Below, piece by piece: positions 16,052-24,573 of a stretch of 64,000 nt of DNA; positions within the stretch are counted from its first letter, which is position 1, and the number at the start of each line of letters is the position of its first letter. The position numbers and the translations under genes are program-made. The notes beneath the pieces were generated by a model. The model was not told the origin of the DNA, searched no databases, and saw only the letters and a list, made by a program, of their open reading frames with translations. Source of the DNA: Lachnoclostridium sp. UBA3262 (GTDB taxonomy: Bacteria; Bacillota; Clostridia; Lachnospirales; Lachnospiraceae); NCBI GenBank assembly GCA_002362575.1, contig DEUM01000013.1, forward strand, positions 1 through 64,000. The letters run 5' to 3'.

Positions 16052-17230
16052 TTACAGATACTTCTTTAAAATGTCAACTTTATCTATTTTCTCCCATGGC
16101 AAATCCAAATCGCTTCGTCCAAAATGGCCATACGAGGCGGTCTGTTTATAAATCGGTTGGCGTAGGTTCAGCATCTGAATAATGCCTGCCGGACGTAAAT
16201 CAAAGTTTTCGTTAATGATATCAACGAGTTTTTCCTCCGGAAGCCTGCCAGTGCCAAATGTATCGATTCGCACGGAAGTCGGCGCTGCAACACCAATTGC
16301 GTAAGATAATTGTATTTCCGCTTTGTCGCAGAGCCCGGCGGCTACTATGTTCTTAGCTACATAGCGGGCTGCGTAGGCAGCAGAACGGTCAACCTTTGTT
16401 GGATCTTTTCCAGAAAAAGCGCCGCCGCCGTGACGAGCCCAGCCGCCATATGTATCAACAATAATTTTCCGTCCGGTCACTCCGCTGTCGCCGTTTGGTC
16501 CGCCGATGACAAACCGGCCGGTAGGATTGATATAAATTTTTGTGTCCCCGTCAATTAGCTCTGCCGGAAGAACAACATCAATGACATGTTTGCGGATGTC
16601 TTTTTGAATTTGCTCCCATGATATATCCTCGCTATGCTGGGATGATACTACAACGGCATCCAGGCGGGAAGGAGCTCCGTTGGAATCGTACTCAACCGTA
16701 ACCTGTGCTTTGCCGTCCGGGCGAAGATAAGGCAATGTACCATCCTTGCGCACCTGAGACAGCTGGCATGTTAATTTGTGCGCCAGATATATCGGATAAG
16801 GCATATAATCATCTGTTTCATTTGTTGCATAGCCGAACATCATTCCCTGATCGCCGGCACCGATGGCATCAATCTCTGAGTCAGTCAGCTTGGATTCCAG
16901 TGCTTTGTCAACACCCATCGCAATATCTGAGGATTGTTTGTCAAGGGATATTATAACACCGCATAGATTTCCGTCAAATCCCTTCTCTGTGTTGTCATAG
17001 CCGATTTCGCATATCGTGTTGCGAACAATCTTTTGAATATCAACCTGTGCATTTGAAGTAATCTCCCCCATGACCAGAACAAGACCGGTTGTTATGGCTG
17101 TTTCGCATGCTACGCGGCTCATTGGATCCTGAGCTAGCATAGCGTCCAGAACGGAGTCGGAAATCTGGTCACATATTTTATCTGGGTGTCCTTCTGTGAC
17201 GGATTCAGAAGTGAATAGTATTTTTCCCAT
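16052..17230 (-). CDS. metK: S-adenosylmethionine synthetase
   Basis: 392 residues from ATG 17230, with GGAAGGGGG just upstream; a longer in-frame start is not supported by a ribosome site. Hallmarks are FTSESVTEGHPDK near the N-terminus, GAGDQGMMFGYA and GGGAFSGKDPTKVDRSAAYA, plus the N-terminal DMLxx-type strand. It makes S-adenosylmethionine from methionine and ATP, the cofactor used by the several methyltransferases in this window. A TTGACG-17-TAAAAT promoter lies 38 bases upstream. I found no SAM riboswitch in the short leader. Confidence 0.97.
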   Translation of the reverse strand: MGKILFTSESVTEGHPDKICDQISDSVLDAMLAQDPMSRVACETAITTGLVLVMGEITSNAQVDIQKIVRNTICEIGYDNTEKGFDGNLCGVIISLDKQSSDIAMGVDKALESKLTDSEIDAIGAGDQGMMFGYATNETDDYMPYPIYLAHKLTCQLSQVRKDGTLPYLRPDGKAQVTVEYDSNGAPSRLDAVVVSSQHSEDISWEQIQKDIRKHVIDVVLPAELIDGDTKIYINPTGRFVIGGPNGDSGVTGRKIIVDTYGGWARHGGGAFSGKDPTKVDRSAAYAARYVAKNIVAAGLCDKAEIQLSYAIGVAAPTSVRIDTFGTGRLPEEKLVDIINENFDLRPAGIIQMLNLRQPIYKQTASYGHFGRSDLDLPWEKIDKVDILKKYL

Positions 17231-17267
17231 GAAATTCCCCCTTCCTAAGTAAATAAACAATAATTAT

Positions 17268-17296
17268 ATTTTACTATAAGCCTTTTCTGCCGTCAA
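17268..17296 (-). promoter_or_regulatory. Promoter of metK
   Basis: On the minus strand TTGACG (17291-17296), a 17-base spacer and TAAAAT (17268-17273). Confidence 0.7.
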
Positions 17297-17412
17297 GGTT
17301 ATGAAATTATTAAAAAAGTGTATTTTTTTTGAAAAAATTTTCCCCATAAAGTATAAAAGAATGATATAATAAAAAAAACTAGTTACGTGATATAGAACAA
17401 TAGGGGAAAAAG

Positions 17413-18426
17413 ATGAAGAAAACGAGAAGATATTTAGGGGGATTGATAGCCAGCACCGTTATACTAAATATATCCATATTGGTCTTGCTATGGTTTCTGT
17501 ACAAGAATGAAAATCAGATAAATGGCAGTCTGCGGCTGATTATTATTATAATACTTATGATTTTAGTAATAGACGTTGTTCTTCTGCTTTTTTTACTGGG
17601 GCGCAAGATTTATAAAAATAATTTTGAGCAGAGCAGGCAGCTGAAGGATGTAACGGAACAGGCAGATTCGTTGACGAGAGAAGTAGTGGCAAATATCACA
17701 CATGATTTAAAAACGCCTCTTACAGCGATAAACGGATATTCACAGGGAATTTTAGATGGGATAGCAGGGACGCCGGAGCAGATAACAAAGTATGTCACAA
17801 CAATCCGTAATAAAGCAAACGATATGGCAGTGCTGGTAGATGAACTATCTTTTTTTACTCAAATTTATCAGAATGATATCCGATATAATTTTAGGGATGT
17901 AAATGCAAATACATATTTGTGTGAGTGTGTCAGTGAGATGTCCCTGGATTTGGAGATGAAAAAGATTAGTTTAATCTATCAGAATGTAGCGGATAAAAAT
18001 ATTCGTATATATGTAGATATGGAGCGGATGAAACGCGTGCTGAATAATGTAATTGGAAATTCATCAAAGTATATTAATTCAGACATGGGTATCGTGCTTG
18101 TCCATATCGGGGAAACGAAAGAGAATCTTGTTGTTCAAATTACGGATAATGGAATTGGAATTGAGGAAAAGGAGTTACCTCATATCTTTGAACGGTTTTA
18201 TCGGGCGGATAGTTCCAGAAATTCAAAGACAGGGGGAAGCGGACTTGGTCTGGCAATAGCAAGAAAGATTATCGAAGACCATAATGGAAAAATCTGGGCA
18301 GAAAGCGAAATCGGAAAAGGCACAAGGATTTCCTTCACTTTGCCAAAGATAGAAGCAGGCGCAAAAACATATACTACATTAAAAGAGAATAAAGGGAGGA
18401 AACATGAGAAAAATACTGATTATTGA
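17413..18426 (+). CDS. Sensor histidine kinase
   Basis: 337 residues. Two membrane segments at about residues 9-30 and 41-63 are separated by only about 10 residues, so it has no real extracellular sensor and may sense within the membrane. The HisKA motif NITHDLKTPL carries the phospho-accepting His97. The ATPase domain follows with N box NVIGNSSKYIN, G1 DNGIGIEEKELP, F box FERFYR and G2 GGSGLGLAI. The response regulator gene starts 23 bases before this stop. The kinase-first order is less usual than regulator-first. The signal is unknown. Confidence 0.93.
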   Translation: MKKTRRYLGGLIASTVILNISILVLLWFLYKNENQINGSLRLIIIIILMILVIDVVLLLFLLGRKIYKNNFEQSRQLKDVTEQADSLTREVVANITHDLKTPLTAINGYSQGILDGIAGTPEQITKYVTTIRNKANDMAVLVDELSFFTQIYQNDIRYNFRDVNANTYLCECVSEMSLDLEMKKISLIYQNVADKNIRIYVDMERMKRVLNNVIGNSSKYINSDMGIVLVHIGETKENLVVQITDNGIGIEEKELPHIFERFYRADSSRNSKTGGSGLGLAIARKIIEDHNGKIWAESEIGKGTRISFTLPKIEAGAKTYTTLKENKGRKHEKNTDY

Positions 18427-19108
18427 AGATGAGCTGCCAATCGCTGAATTAGAAAAAGATTATCTTGAGTTAAGTGATTTTGAAGTGACGATTGAGACGA
18501 ACGGCATTGACGGTGAGAAAAAAGCGATGACAGGGGAGTACGATTTGCTGATTTTGGATGTAATGCTTCCGGGTAAGGATGGTTTTGAGATTTGTCGCAA
18601 TTTTAGGGGAAAATATTTGATGCCGGTTATTATGGTGTCTGCAAAAAAGGAAGATATTGATAAGATTCATGGGCTTGGGCTTGGCGCAGATGATTATATG
18701 ACAAAGCCGTTTAGTCCTAGTGAGCTGGTGGCAAGGGTTAAAGCACACCTGAACCGGTATGATACACTCATTGACCAGTCGGTGACACGGGATAATGTAA
18801 ATGAAATAATCCGGGCGGGCGACTTAGAGATTGATAAGACGGCAAGGCGGGTGTTTATCCGGGGGGAGGAAAAAACATTTACAACGAAAGAGTTTGATTT
18901 GTTATTTTTCCTTGCAAAGAATCCGAATCATGTTTTTAAGAAAGAGGAATTGTTTCAGAAAATATGGGGTTTTACCTCGGTTGGGGACATTGCCACGGTT
19001 ACAGTGCATATTAAAAAAATCCGTGAAAAAATAGAGGCTGACACATCGAACCCGGAGTATATAGAGACGATATGGGGCGTTGGTTACCGATTTAAAAGCC
19101 AAGAATAA
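18404..19108 (+). CDS. OmpR-family response regulator
   Basis: 234 residues. The receiver domain has acidic pocket EDE (8-10), phospho-accepting Asp52 in LILDVMLPGKDGF, Ser/Thr site in VMVSAKKED and Lys in YMTKPFSPSEL. A C-terminal winged helix follows (FTTKEFDLLFFLAKNPNHVFKKEEL, VTVHIKKIREKIE, IETIWGVGYRF). It is the partner of the overlapping upstream kinase. AAAGGGAGGAA precedes its ATG. It presumably acts as a DNA-binding regulator; targets are not evident. Confidence 0.94.
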   Translation: MRKILIIEDELPIAELEKDYLELSDFEVTIETNGIDGEKKAMTGEYDLLILDVMLPGKDGFEICRNFRGKYLMPVIMVSAKKEDIDKIHGLGLGADDYMTKPFSPSELVARVKAHLNRYDTLIDQSVTRDNVNEIIRAGDLEIDKTARRVFIRGEEKTFTTKEFDLLFFLAKNPNHVFKKEELFQKIWGFTSVGDIATVTVHIKKIREKIEADTSNPEYIETIWGVGYRFKSQE

Positions 19109-19130
19109 AAAATCAGAATAAGAACATACT

Positions 19131-19165
19131 AAGATAGCGGATCACTCTCGGTGGTCCGCTATCTT
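19131..19165. terminator. Stem-loop after the two-component operon
   Basis: The 11-bp arms AAGATAGCGGA and TCCGCTATCTT (19131-19141, 19155-19165), with inner TCAC/GTGG pairing, form a strong hairpin. The T-run is short (CTTACATG), so it may be an inefficient terminator or an RNA-stabilising stem. Confidence 0.5.
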
Positions 19166-19213
19166 ACATGATGAGGAAAAGTGTTTTTATAATTACAGTA
19201 AGGAGGAACAGGC

Positions 19214-20239
19214 ATGAAAGCAAGATATCTGATTTTGGGAATAACAGCACTTTTATTATTTCTTACATTTCGGTTTCTTCTTCCTCTAGTTCTTCCGTTT
19301 GTACTCGCATATTTTTTTGCAAAGACCGTATCGCCGGTAATTCATTTTCTGACATCAAAATTAAGATGGAAAAAGAAAGTAAGCTCGGTTATGGTAGTCG
19401 TGGTTACTGTATTTGCAATAACCGGATTTGTTATTTATGTAATCAGTATTGTGATTGGGCAGACGATTCTTCTGCTTCAAAAAATTCCAGTATATCAGCA
19501 AATGATTAACACTACAATAGAAGAAATGTGCTGCCAGTGCGACAGAATCCTTGAACTGTCGGGAGGAACCAGCTATCAGTACATCGAGGCGCAGACAGAA
19601 ACGCTGTACCACAATATAGAAAACGATATTCTTCCGCGGCTTTCCTCCTGTGCCATTACTATTTTACAGTGGGTAGCAAAGGCGGGCAGCGGGCTGTTTA
19701 TTTTCTTTTTGTCTACTCTTTTGATTTTATTAGATGAATCGTTTCCTGCCGTTCATCAGAGAATAAGACCGCTCGTAATTAAGCTGAAATATGCCGGATT
19801 TGCGTATATCAAGGCGCAGGGTATCATTATTTTTATTATTGCTGTTATAACTTCGGTTGGGCTTATGCTCATAGGGAATGAGTACGCCGTTTTATTTGGA
19901 ATTGGAATTGCTATATTTGACGCTTTTCCTATTGTTGGGAGCGGCATAGTGCTTGTTCCATGGGCAATTATGAAAATATTTGGTGGCGATTTTTATGAGG
20001 CGGCGATTCTCATTACTATATTTCTCATTGCAACATTCCTCAGAGAGGTATTGGAGCCCCGCCTGTTCGGAAAAGAAATCGGTATGAAACCTCTTTTTGT
20101 CTTGATTTCGATATATGTTGGTGTGGAATTATTTCATATCGGGGGAATTATTCTCGGACCGGTTGCTCTGACCGTGTTAAAGGCGGTAAACGAGCTGCTA
20201 AAAGAAAAAAGCGGCGAACAGGAGGGTTCACCGCCGTAA
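19214..20239 (+). CDS. ytvI: AI-2E/YtvI-family membrane protein
   Basis: 341 residues and about 7-8 hydrophobic segments: a tight N-terminal pair (LILGITALLLFLTFRFLLPLVLPFVLAYFF) and clusters at about 155-180, 205-235, 240-280 and 285-320. The region LFGIGIAIFDAFPIVGSGIVLVPW followed by EPRLFGKEIGMKPLFVLISIYVG is the conserved core of the AI-2E transporter family (PF01594). The size and Firmicute setting suggest the sporulation integral membrane protein YtvI branch, but separating it from other paralogues needs a tree. It has its own AAGGAGGA ribosome site. It converges with the GNAT gene. Confidence 0.82.
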   Translation: MKARYLILGITALLLFLTFRFLLPLVLPFVLAYFFAKTVSPVIHFLTSKLRWKKKVSSVMVVVVTVFAITGFVIYVISIVIGQTILLLQKIPVYQQMINTTIEEMCCQCDRILELSGGTSYQYIEAQTETLYHNIENDILPRLSSCAITILQWVAKAGSGLFIFFLSTLLILLDESFPAVHQRIRPLVIKLKYAGFAYIKAQGIIIFIIAVITSVGLMLIGNEYAVLFGIGIAIFDAFPIVGSGIVLVPWAIMKIFGGDFYEAAILITIFLIATFLREVLEPRLFGKEIGMKPLFVLISIYVGVELFHIGGIILGPVALTVLKAVNELLKEKSGEQEGSPP

Positions 20240-20248
20240 GTACAATAT

Positions 20249-20677
20249 TTATTTGGATATCCACTGGCTCATGCCGGAGCCATGGTTACCGAACGGGCGT
20301 CTGTGAAATCCAAGCTTCTGGTAAAAGGATTCCTTATTCATGGCAGACATCAGATTTACCATTATCGTTTCGCCCTCCTCTACCTGATTTTCCAGCCACA
20401 TAAGTACTGTCTCAATGATGCGGCGTCCGAGTCCGCGGGACTGGTATGCCGGACAGACAATCACGTCACAGATAAAGTAAACATATCCACCGTCGCCGAC
20501 TACCCTTGCCATGCCAATAGGAGTACCCTCTTTCATGGCAATCAATGTAAAAAGGGAATTTTTCAGTGCGATTTCGGCACGTTTGGGGCGAACCGGAATA
20601 AAGTCAACGCTTGTCCGTAAGGCATTATATTCTTCTATCGAAATTTCATGTGTAAAAGTTATCGTTTCGTCTTTCAA
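20249..20677 (-). CDS. GNAT-family N-acetyltransferase
   Basis: 142 residues. GNAT motif A is present (ICDVIVCPAYQSRGLGRRIIETVL, containing the acetyl-CoA pyrophosphate loop Q-S-R-G-L-G-R). It is preceded by motif D-like GMARVVGDGGYVYFI and followed by a motif B end MNKESFYQKLGFHRRP. It transfers acetyl from acetyl-CoA to an amine; the acceptor is unknown. The DUF4250 gene lies just upstream on the same strand (15-base gap), so they are probably co-transcribed. Confidence 0.9.
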   Translation of the reverse strand: MKDETITFTHEISIEEYNALRTSVDFIPVRPKRAEIALKNSLFTLIAMKEGTPIGMARVVGDGGYVYFICDVIVCPAYQSRGLGRRIIETVLMWLENQVEEGETIMVNLMSAMNKESFYQKLGFHRRPFGNHGSGMSQWISK

Positions 20678-20692
20678 CGGGTATCCGCCCTT

Positions 20693-20878
20693 CTATACAA
20701 ATTGGTTTGTCGTTTCATCGTACTGGTAATCAACCAGTGCCAGCGTAGTGCGCAGTTCATCTTCACTCACGTCACACGAATGGCAGAATTCTTCTAAGGT
20801 CGCGTAGTGGTCACGCAATTTTGTATTCACAAAACTAACTAAAATAATCGGATCCTGCGGTATGTCCAAATATGACAC
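20693..20878 (-). CDS. DUF4250 small protein
   Basis: 61 residues: MSYLDIPQDPIILVSFVN..., with EEFCHSCDVSEDELRTTLALVDYQYDE in the middle, the conserved pattern of DUF4250 small proteins of gut Clostridia. It is soluble and probably a small helical domain. The function is unknown. It is first in a short operon with the acetyltransferase. A ribosome site GGAGG lies upstream on the minus strand. Confidence 0.85.
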   Translation of the reverse strand: MSYLDIPQDPIILVSFVNTKLRDHYATLEEFCHSCDVSEDELRTTLALVDYQYDETTNQFV

Positions 20879-20962
20879 CTCCTATAGAGTATGGATTTTT
20901 AATTCTAAAAGTTATTCCTATTTTACATAAAAAAGTGCTTTTTTGTCAAGTATATAGTATGA

Positions 20963-20981
20963 CTTCCCATACTGTGGGAAG
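20963..20981. promoter_or_regulatory. Palindrome in the shared upstream region of DUF4250 and spoVAF genes
   Basis: CTTCCCA-TACTG-TGGGAAG is a perfect 7-bp inverted repeat lying 38 bases before the ATG at 21019, between the divergent DUF4250 and spoVAF-like genes. It could be a regulator binding site. A clear promoter could not be assigned. Confidence 0.35.
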
Positions 20982-21018
20982 CATATTGTGAGTAGACTTT
21001 TGTACTTGGGAGGTAACT

Positions 21019-22446
21019 ATGGAAGAACAGTCCGAATTTACGAATAGTTTTGATGATAATAAAATGCGTATCGACAATCTGCTGCATGTGGATAAAAGCT
21101 TTGATATGCTGTACCGGGTGGTGATGATTGGTGGTAAGAAGGCTTGCTTTTACTTTATTGACGGTTTCTGTAAAGATGAAGTTATGGAGAAGATATTAGA
21201 ATTTCTCTACAAAATTACGCCAAAAGAAATGCCGAAAACGGCTCATGAGTTTTTGAAAGAAAAGCTGCCGTATGGCGAAATTGACCTTGTGAAAAAGGAA
21301 AAGGATTTTTTGCAGCGGGTTCTTTCCGGGGTGCCAGTGCTGATAATAGATGGATATTCCGAATTTCTGGCAATGGACTTTAGGACGTATCCGGCAAGAA
21401 GTGTGGACGAGCCGGAAAAGGATAAGGTAATGCGCGGCTCAAGGGATGGTTTTGTAGAAACGGTTGTATTTAATACGGCCTTAGTACGCAGGCGTATCCG
21501 TTCCACAGACCTCGTTATGGAAATGCATACAGTGGGAAAAAGTTCCCGTACGGATGTGGTGGTTTCGTATATGGGAAGCCGGGTGGAGAAAGAAATGTTA
21601 GATAACATAAGGAAAAGGATTGACAGTATTGATATTGATTCTCTGTCTATGAACCAGCAGAGTCTGGCAGAGTGCCTGCTACAGCATAAGTGGTACAATC
21701 CGTTTCCGAAGTTCAAATTTTCGGAGCGGCCGGACACGACCGCAGCGAGTATCTTAGAGGGAAGTATCGCGATCTTTGTGGATAATTCCCCGTCGGCGAT
21801 GATCCTGCCGACGTCGGTATTTGATATCGTGGAGGATGCTGACGATTACTATTTCCCACCGATTACCGGCACATATCTGAGGCTGTCAAGAATGATAATC
21901 AATGTTCTGGCAGTGATATCCACACCGATTTTTCTTCTGCTTATTATGAATCCGGAATGGGTACCTCCATGGCTGGAGTTTATTAAAATCAATGATCCTA
22001 TCAATGTACCCATTTTTATGCAGATGTTAATTTTGGAATTTGCTATCGACGGTTTAAAGCTTGCGTCTGTTAATACGCCGAATATGCTTAGTACGCCGCT
22101 CAGTGTAGTTGCCGGTATTATTCTAGGGGATTATACAGTTAGTTCCGGCTGGTTCAATTCGGAAATTATGTTATATATGGCGTTTGTGGCAGTTGCCAAT
22201 TATACGCAGGTCAGTCTGGAGTTAGGGTATGCACTGAAATTTATGCGGATAATGTTGATTTGCCTGACGGCGGCGTTTAATGTGTGGGGCTTTGCCGGCG
22301 GACTTTTACTTGTTGTGATTTTTATTGTGACAAACAAGACAATCAGCGGAAAGAGCTATATTTATCCGGTAATTCCTTTTAACAGGAAACAGTTCGTGCG
22401 TCGGTTCTTCCGAGTAAGCCTGCCGAGAGCAGAAAACAGAGAATAG
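21019..22446 (+). CDS. spoVAF: GerA-family spore protein, SpoVAF-like
   Basis: 475 residues. The N-terminal cytoplasmic part includes FYFIDGFCKDEVMEKI and VPVLIIDGYSEFLAMDFRTYPARSV, then DEPEKDKVMRGSRDGFVETVVFNTALVRRRIR, the GerA A-subunit signature. Several membrane segments occur from about residue 300 (IINVLAVISTPIFLLLI, MLILEFAIDGLKLAS, IMLYMAFVAVANYT, GFAGGLLLVVIFIV). The length and the ID-GF/KDE start fit SpoVAF, made in the forespore and linked to dipicolinic acid handling and germination, better than the GerAA germinant receptors. It is monocistronic here, whereas SpoVAF in Bacillus follows spoVAA-AE. It marks the host as a spore former. Confidence 0.85.
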   Translation: MEEQSEFTNSFDDNKMRIDNLLHVDKSFDMLYRVVMIGGKKACFYFIDGFCKDEVMEKILEFLYKITPKEMPKTAHEFLKEKLPYGEIDLVKKEKDFLQRVLSGVPVLIIDGYSEFLAMDFRTYPARSVDEPEKDKVMRGSRDGFVETVVFNTALVRRRIRSTDLVMEMHTVGKSSRTDVVVSYMGSRVEKEMLDNIRKRIDSIDIDSLSMNQQSLAECLLQHKWYNPFPKFKFSERPDTTAASILEGSIAIFVDNSPSAMILPTSVFDIVEDADDYYFPPITGTYLRLSRMIINVLAVISTPIFLLLIMNPEWVPPWLEFIKINDPINVPIFMQMLILEFAIDGLKLASVNTPNMLSTPLSVVAGIILGDYTVSSGWFNSEIMLYMAFVAVANYTQVSLELGYALKFMRIMLICLTAAFNVWGFAGGLLLVVIFIVTNKTISGKSYIYPVIPFNRKQFVRRFFRVSLPRAENRE

Positions 22447-22468
22447 GAATAAATGGCTGACTGAAAAA

Positions 22469-22494
22469 CGCACCCTTTTTTAAAAAAGAGTGCG
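22469..22494. terminator. Bidirectional terminator between spoVAF and nfo
   Basis: CGCAC.CTTTTTTAAAAAAG.GTGCG is a palindrome with self-complementary T and A runs, located where the two convergent genes end. The nfo stop codon (22480-22482) lies inside it. Confidence 0.65.
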
Positions 22495-23343
22495 AATCAG
22501 AGCTATTTCTTCCTTGTATGGCGGTGTGGATTTTTTTGGATTCTCGCTATCCTTGATGTATGGCGTTTCCAGAATTTTAGGAATTTTCTCAAAACGGGAA
22601 TCGCGGATAACCTGCATAAGGGCGTCGGCGCCGATAAAGCCTTTGCCAAAATTTTCATGGCGGTCTTTGTGGGCGCCGCGCTCATTTTTACTATCGTTAA
22701 TGTGAAAAGCGGCAATCTGCTCCAGTCCTATAATCTGGTCAAATTCGGACATGACGGTTTCGTAATTATTGACAATGTCATAGCCGGCGTCATTGACGTG
22801 GCAGGTATCGAAGCAGACACGCAGCTTTTCCGGATAATGGCAGCCACCATAAATAGCCTTTAGTTCTTCAAAAGAACGGCCGATTTCACTGCCTTTTCCA
22901 GCCATCGTCTCCAGTGCGATATAGACAGGGGTATCGGCAGTTAGTACCTCATTTAGTCCTTTTATAATTTGAGTGATTCCCGCTTCTACTCCGGCGCCTA
23001 CATGAGAGCCGGGATGTAAAACAAGAACTTCACTGCCCATGGCAGCAGTCCGCTCAATTTCCTTTTCCAGAAACTCCGTTGCAAGCTCAAAAGTTTCTGG
23101 TTTTACAGTGTTGGCAAGGTTAATGATATAAGGGGCATGAACAATGAAATTGCCCATGTGATTTTCTTCCATATACCCCCTTGCTGCCGGGATATTTAAA
23201 TCAGAAATATCCTTGCGGCGTGTATTCTGAGGAGCGCCTGTATAGACCATAAATGTGTTGGCGCCATAGGAGAGCGCCTCCTTGACCGAGCCAAGCAGCA
23301 TTTCTTTACCGCTCATGCCGACATGAGAACCGATTAGCAACAT
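22480..23343 (-). CDS. nfo: Endonuclease IV (AP endonuclease)
   Basis: 287 residues, a normal length. The TIM-barrel metal ligands typical of Nfo are all in view: GSHVGMSG at the N-terminus, HAPYIINLA, LHPGSHVGAG, ALETMAGKGSE, FDTCHVNDAGYD, FHINDSKNERG-HKDRHENFGKG and ILETPY. It cuts 5' of abasic sites in base excision repair and needs three zinc ions. It lies upstream of nothing obviously linked; the natBA genes on the same strand precede it with a 12-base gap, so a joint transcript is possible. Confidence 0.96.
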   Translation of the reverse strand: MLLIGSHVGMSGKEMLLGSVKEALSYGANTFMVYTGAPQNTRRKDISDLNIPAARGYMEENHMGNFIVHAPYIINLANTVKPETFELATEFLEKEIERTAAMGSEVLVLHPGSHVGAGVEAGITQIIKGLNEVLTADTPVYIALETMAGKGSEIGRSFEELKAIYGGCHYPEKLRVCFDTCHVNDAGYDIVNNYETVMSEFDQIIGLEQIAAFHINDSKNERGAHKDRHENFGKGFIGADALMQVIRDSRFEKIPKILETPYIKDSENPKKSTPPYKEEIALIRTLF

Positions 23344-23355
23344 AAATTTCCTCCA

Positions 23356-24573
23356 TTATTTTGAAAATGATTTCAAAGCATTTGTAATTTTAATTGGGTT
23401 TCCGTAGCGGAGTGTGGAATTGCGGAACATTTTCGCCGCGATAAATCCCATGCCGATAACGGAAGCGTAGAGAATGACCGCAGAAAGTATAATTTCCCAT
23501 GTAGCGACAGTTCCCATGGCGATACGGATAAACATAGCGCTGTAGGAGCTGACCGGAAGGAAGGACAATACTTTCATAATGATGCCGTCTGGTTCCTGCA
23601 TCTGGAACAGCACAAGGAAATATATAATCATAACAAGCATCTGTGCCGTTCCGGCGCTTTTGTTCAAGTCCTCAATCTTTGAGACAAGTCCACCCAGTGC
23701 GCCATACATAAAGGCGTAAATCAAAAATCCACCAAGACCGAATACGGCGAAGGTTACAAGTACATCGGTTGGTATGTCAAAAATGACACCAAGCATATCG
23801 CCGAGCGTGTCTTTGTTAAAATGGTAAGCGCCAAGCAGGCTTGTAAAAATCAGCCCGAGCTGGAACAAAATGGCCGCGGCCCCGGCGAAAACTTTACCAA
23901 ACAGCAGACTGGACGAAGGTGTGCTCGTCACAAGAAGCTCTACCGTGCGGTTGCTCTTTTCATTGGCAACACTGGTAGCAATCATCATGCCGTACATAAC
24001 GATAACCATAAATACTAAGATAACAAGGACGTAGCTGTACCAGTAATTGCTTGTAGAATCTTTTCCGAGAATCTTTTCGTGGCATACAATATTTTTCTCA
24101 TCCAGTTTAACCATTTCATCATAATTCAACTGGTGTTCCTCACAGTACTTCATCTTTGCTGCGGTACTCATTAGTTCGGAAAAAATTTCCTGAGTATCTT
24201 CCATTATAGATTTATTATAGACATAATAATCATACTCATGAGTGGAATGAATAACAAATCCGGCAGCCGTTTCCTCTGATTCCACGGCAGCCTTAACCTC
24301 ATCCGCGCTCGGCAGCCGTTTGATTTCAGCTTTGCCATAGGAAGAAATCAGTTCGTCGCTGACAATGTTTGACGGATCGCAGATAGCAATCGTCTCTGCA
24401 ATGACATTGTCCGCCTTTTCGCCCTCGCCTTTATCGGAAGAACCTTTTAGGAGTCCCGGCAGGCTGATTACCACGATAGCGAGTACACAAATTAAAATGG
24501 TGGACAGCATATAGGATTTACTTTTAAAATAGTTTCCTGATTCAAAACAAAATACACGAAATAAATTTTTCAT
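23356..24573 (-). CDS. natB: ABC transporter permease, NatB-like (ABC-2 type)
   Basis: 405 residues. One N-terminal membrane segment (MLSTILICVLAIVVISLPGLL) is followed by an extracellular domain of about 150 residues and five or six membrane segments from about residue 185 (YSYVLVILVFMVIVMYGMMIATSVANEKSNRTVELLVTSTPSSSLLFGKV in pieces, then AILFQLGLIFTSLLG and others). EKSNRTVELLVTS is the conserved ABC-2 loop. In Bacillus NatAB exports sodium; in Clostridia related pairs may export other substrates. Its ATG overlaps the stop of the ATPase gene by one base (TAATG). Confidence 0.88.
   Translation of the reverse strand: MKNLFRVFCFESGNYFKSKSYMLSTILICVLAIVVISLPGLLKGSSDKGEGEKADNVIAETIAICDPSNIVSDELISSYGKAEIKRLPSADEVKAAVESEETAAGFVIHSTHEYDYYVYNKSIMEDTQEIFSELMSTAAKMKYCEEHQLNYDEMVKLDEKNIVCHEKILGKDSTSNYWYSYVLVILVFMVIVMYGMMIATSVANEKSNRTVELLVTSTPSSSLLFGKVFAGAAAILFQLGLIFTSLLGAYHFNKDTLGDMLGVIFDIPTDVLVTFAVFGLGGFLIYAFMYGALGGLVSKIEDLNKSAGTAQMLVMIIYFLVLFQMQEPDGIIMKVLSFLPVSSYSAMFIRIAMGTVATWEIILSAVILYASVIGMGFIAAKMFRNSTLRYGNPIKITNALKSFSK

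Noticed and set aside
17231..17412. SAM riboswitch upstream of metK
   Set aside because: The metK leader is only about 30 bases from the predicted start and shows no conserved aptamer structure.
20940..21018. Sigma-G promoter for spoVAF
   Set aside because: CATACTG resembles a sigma-G -10, but no fitting -35 (G-A-A-T-A type) stands 17-18 bases upstream.
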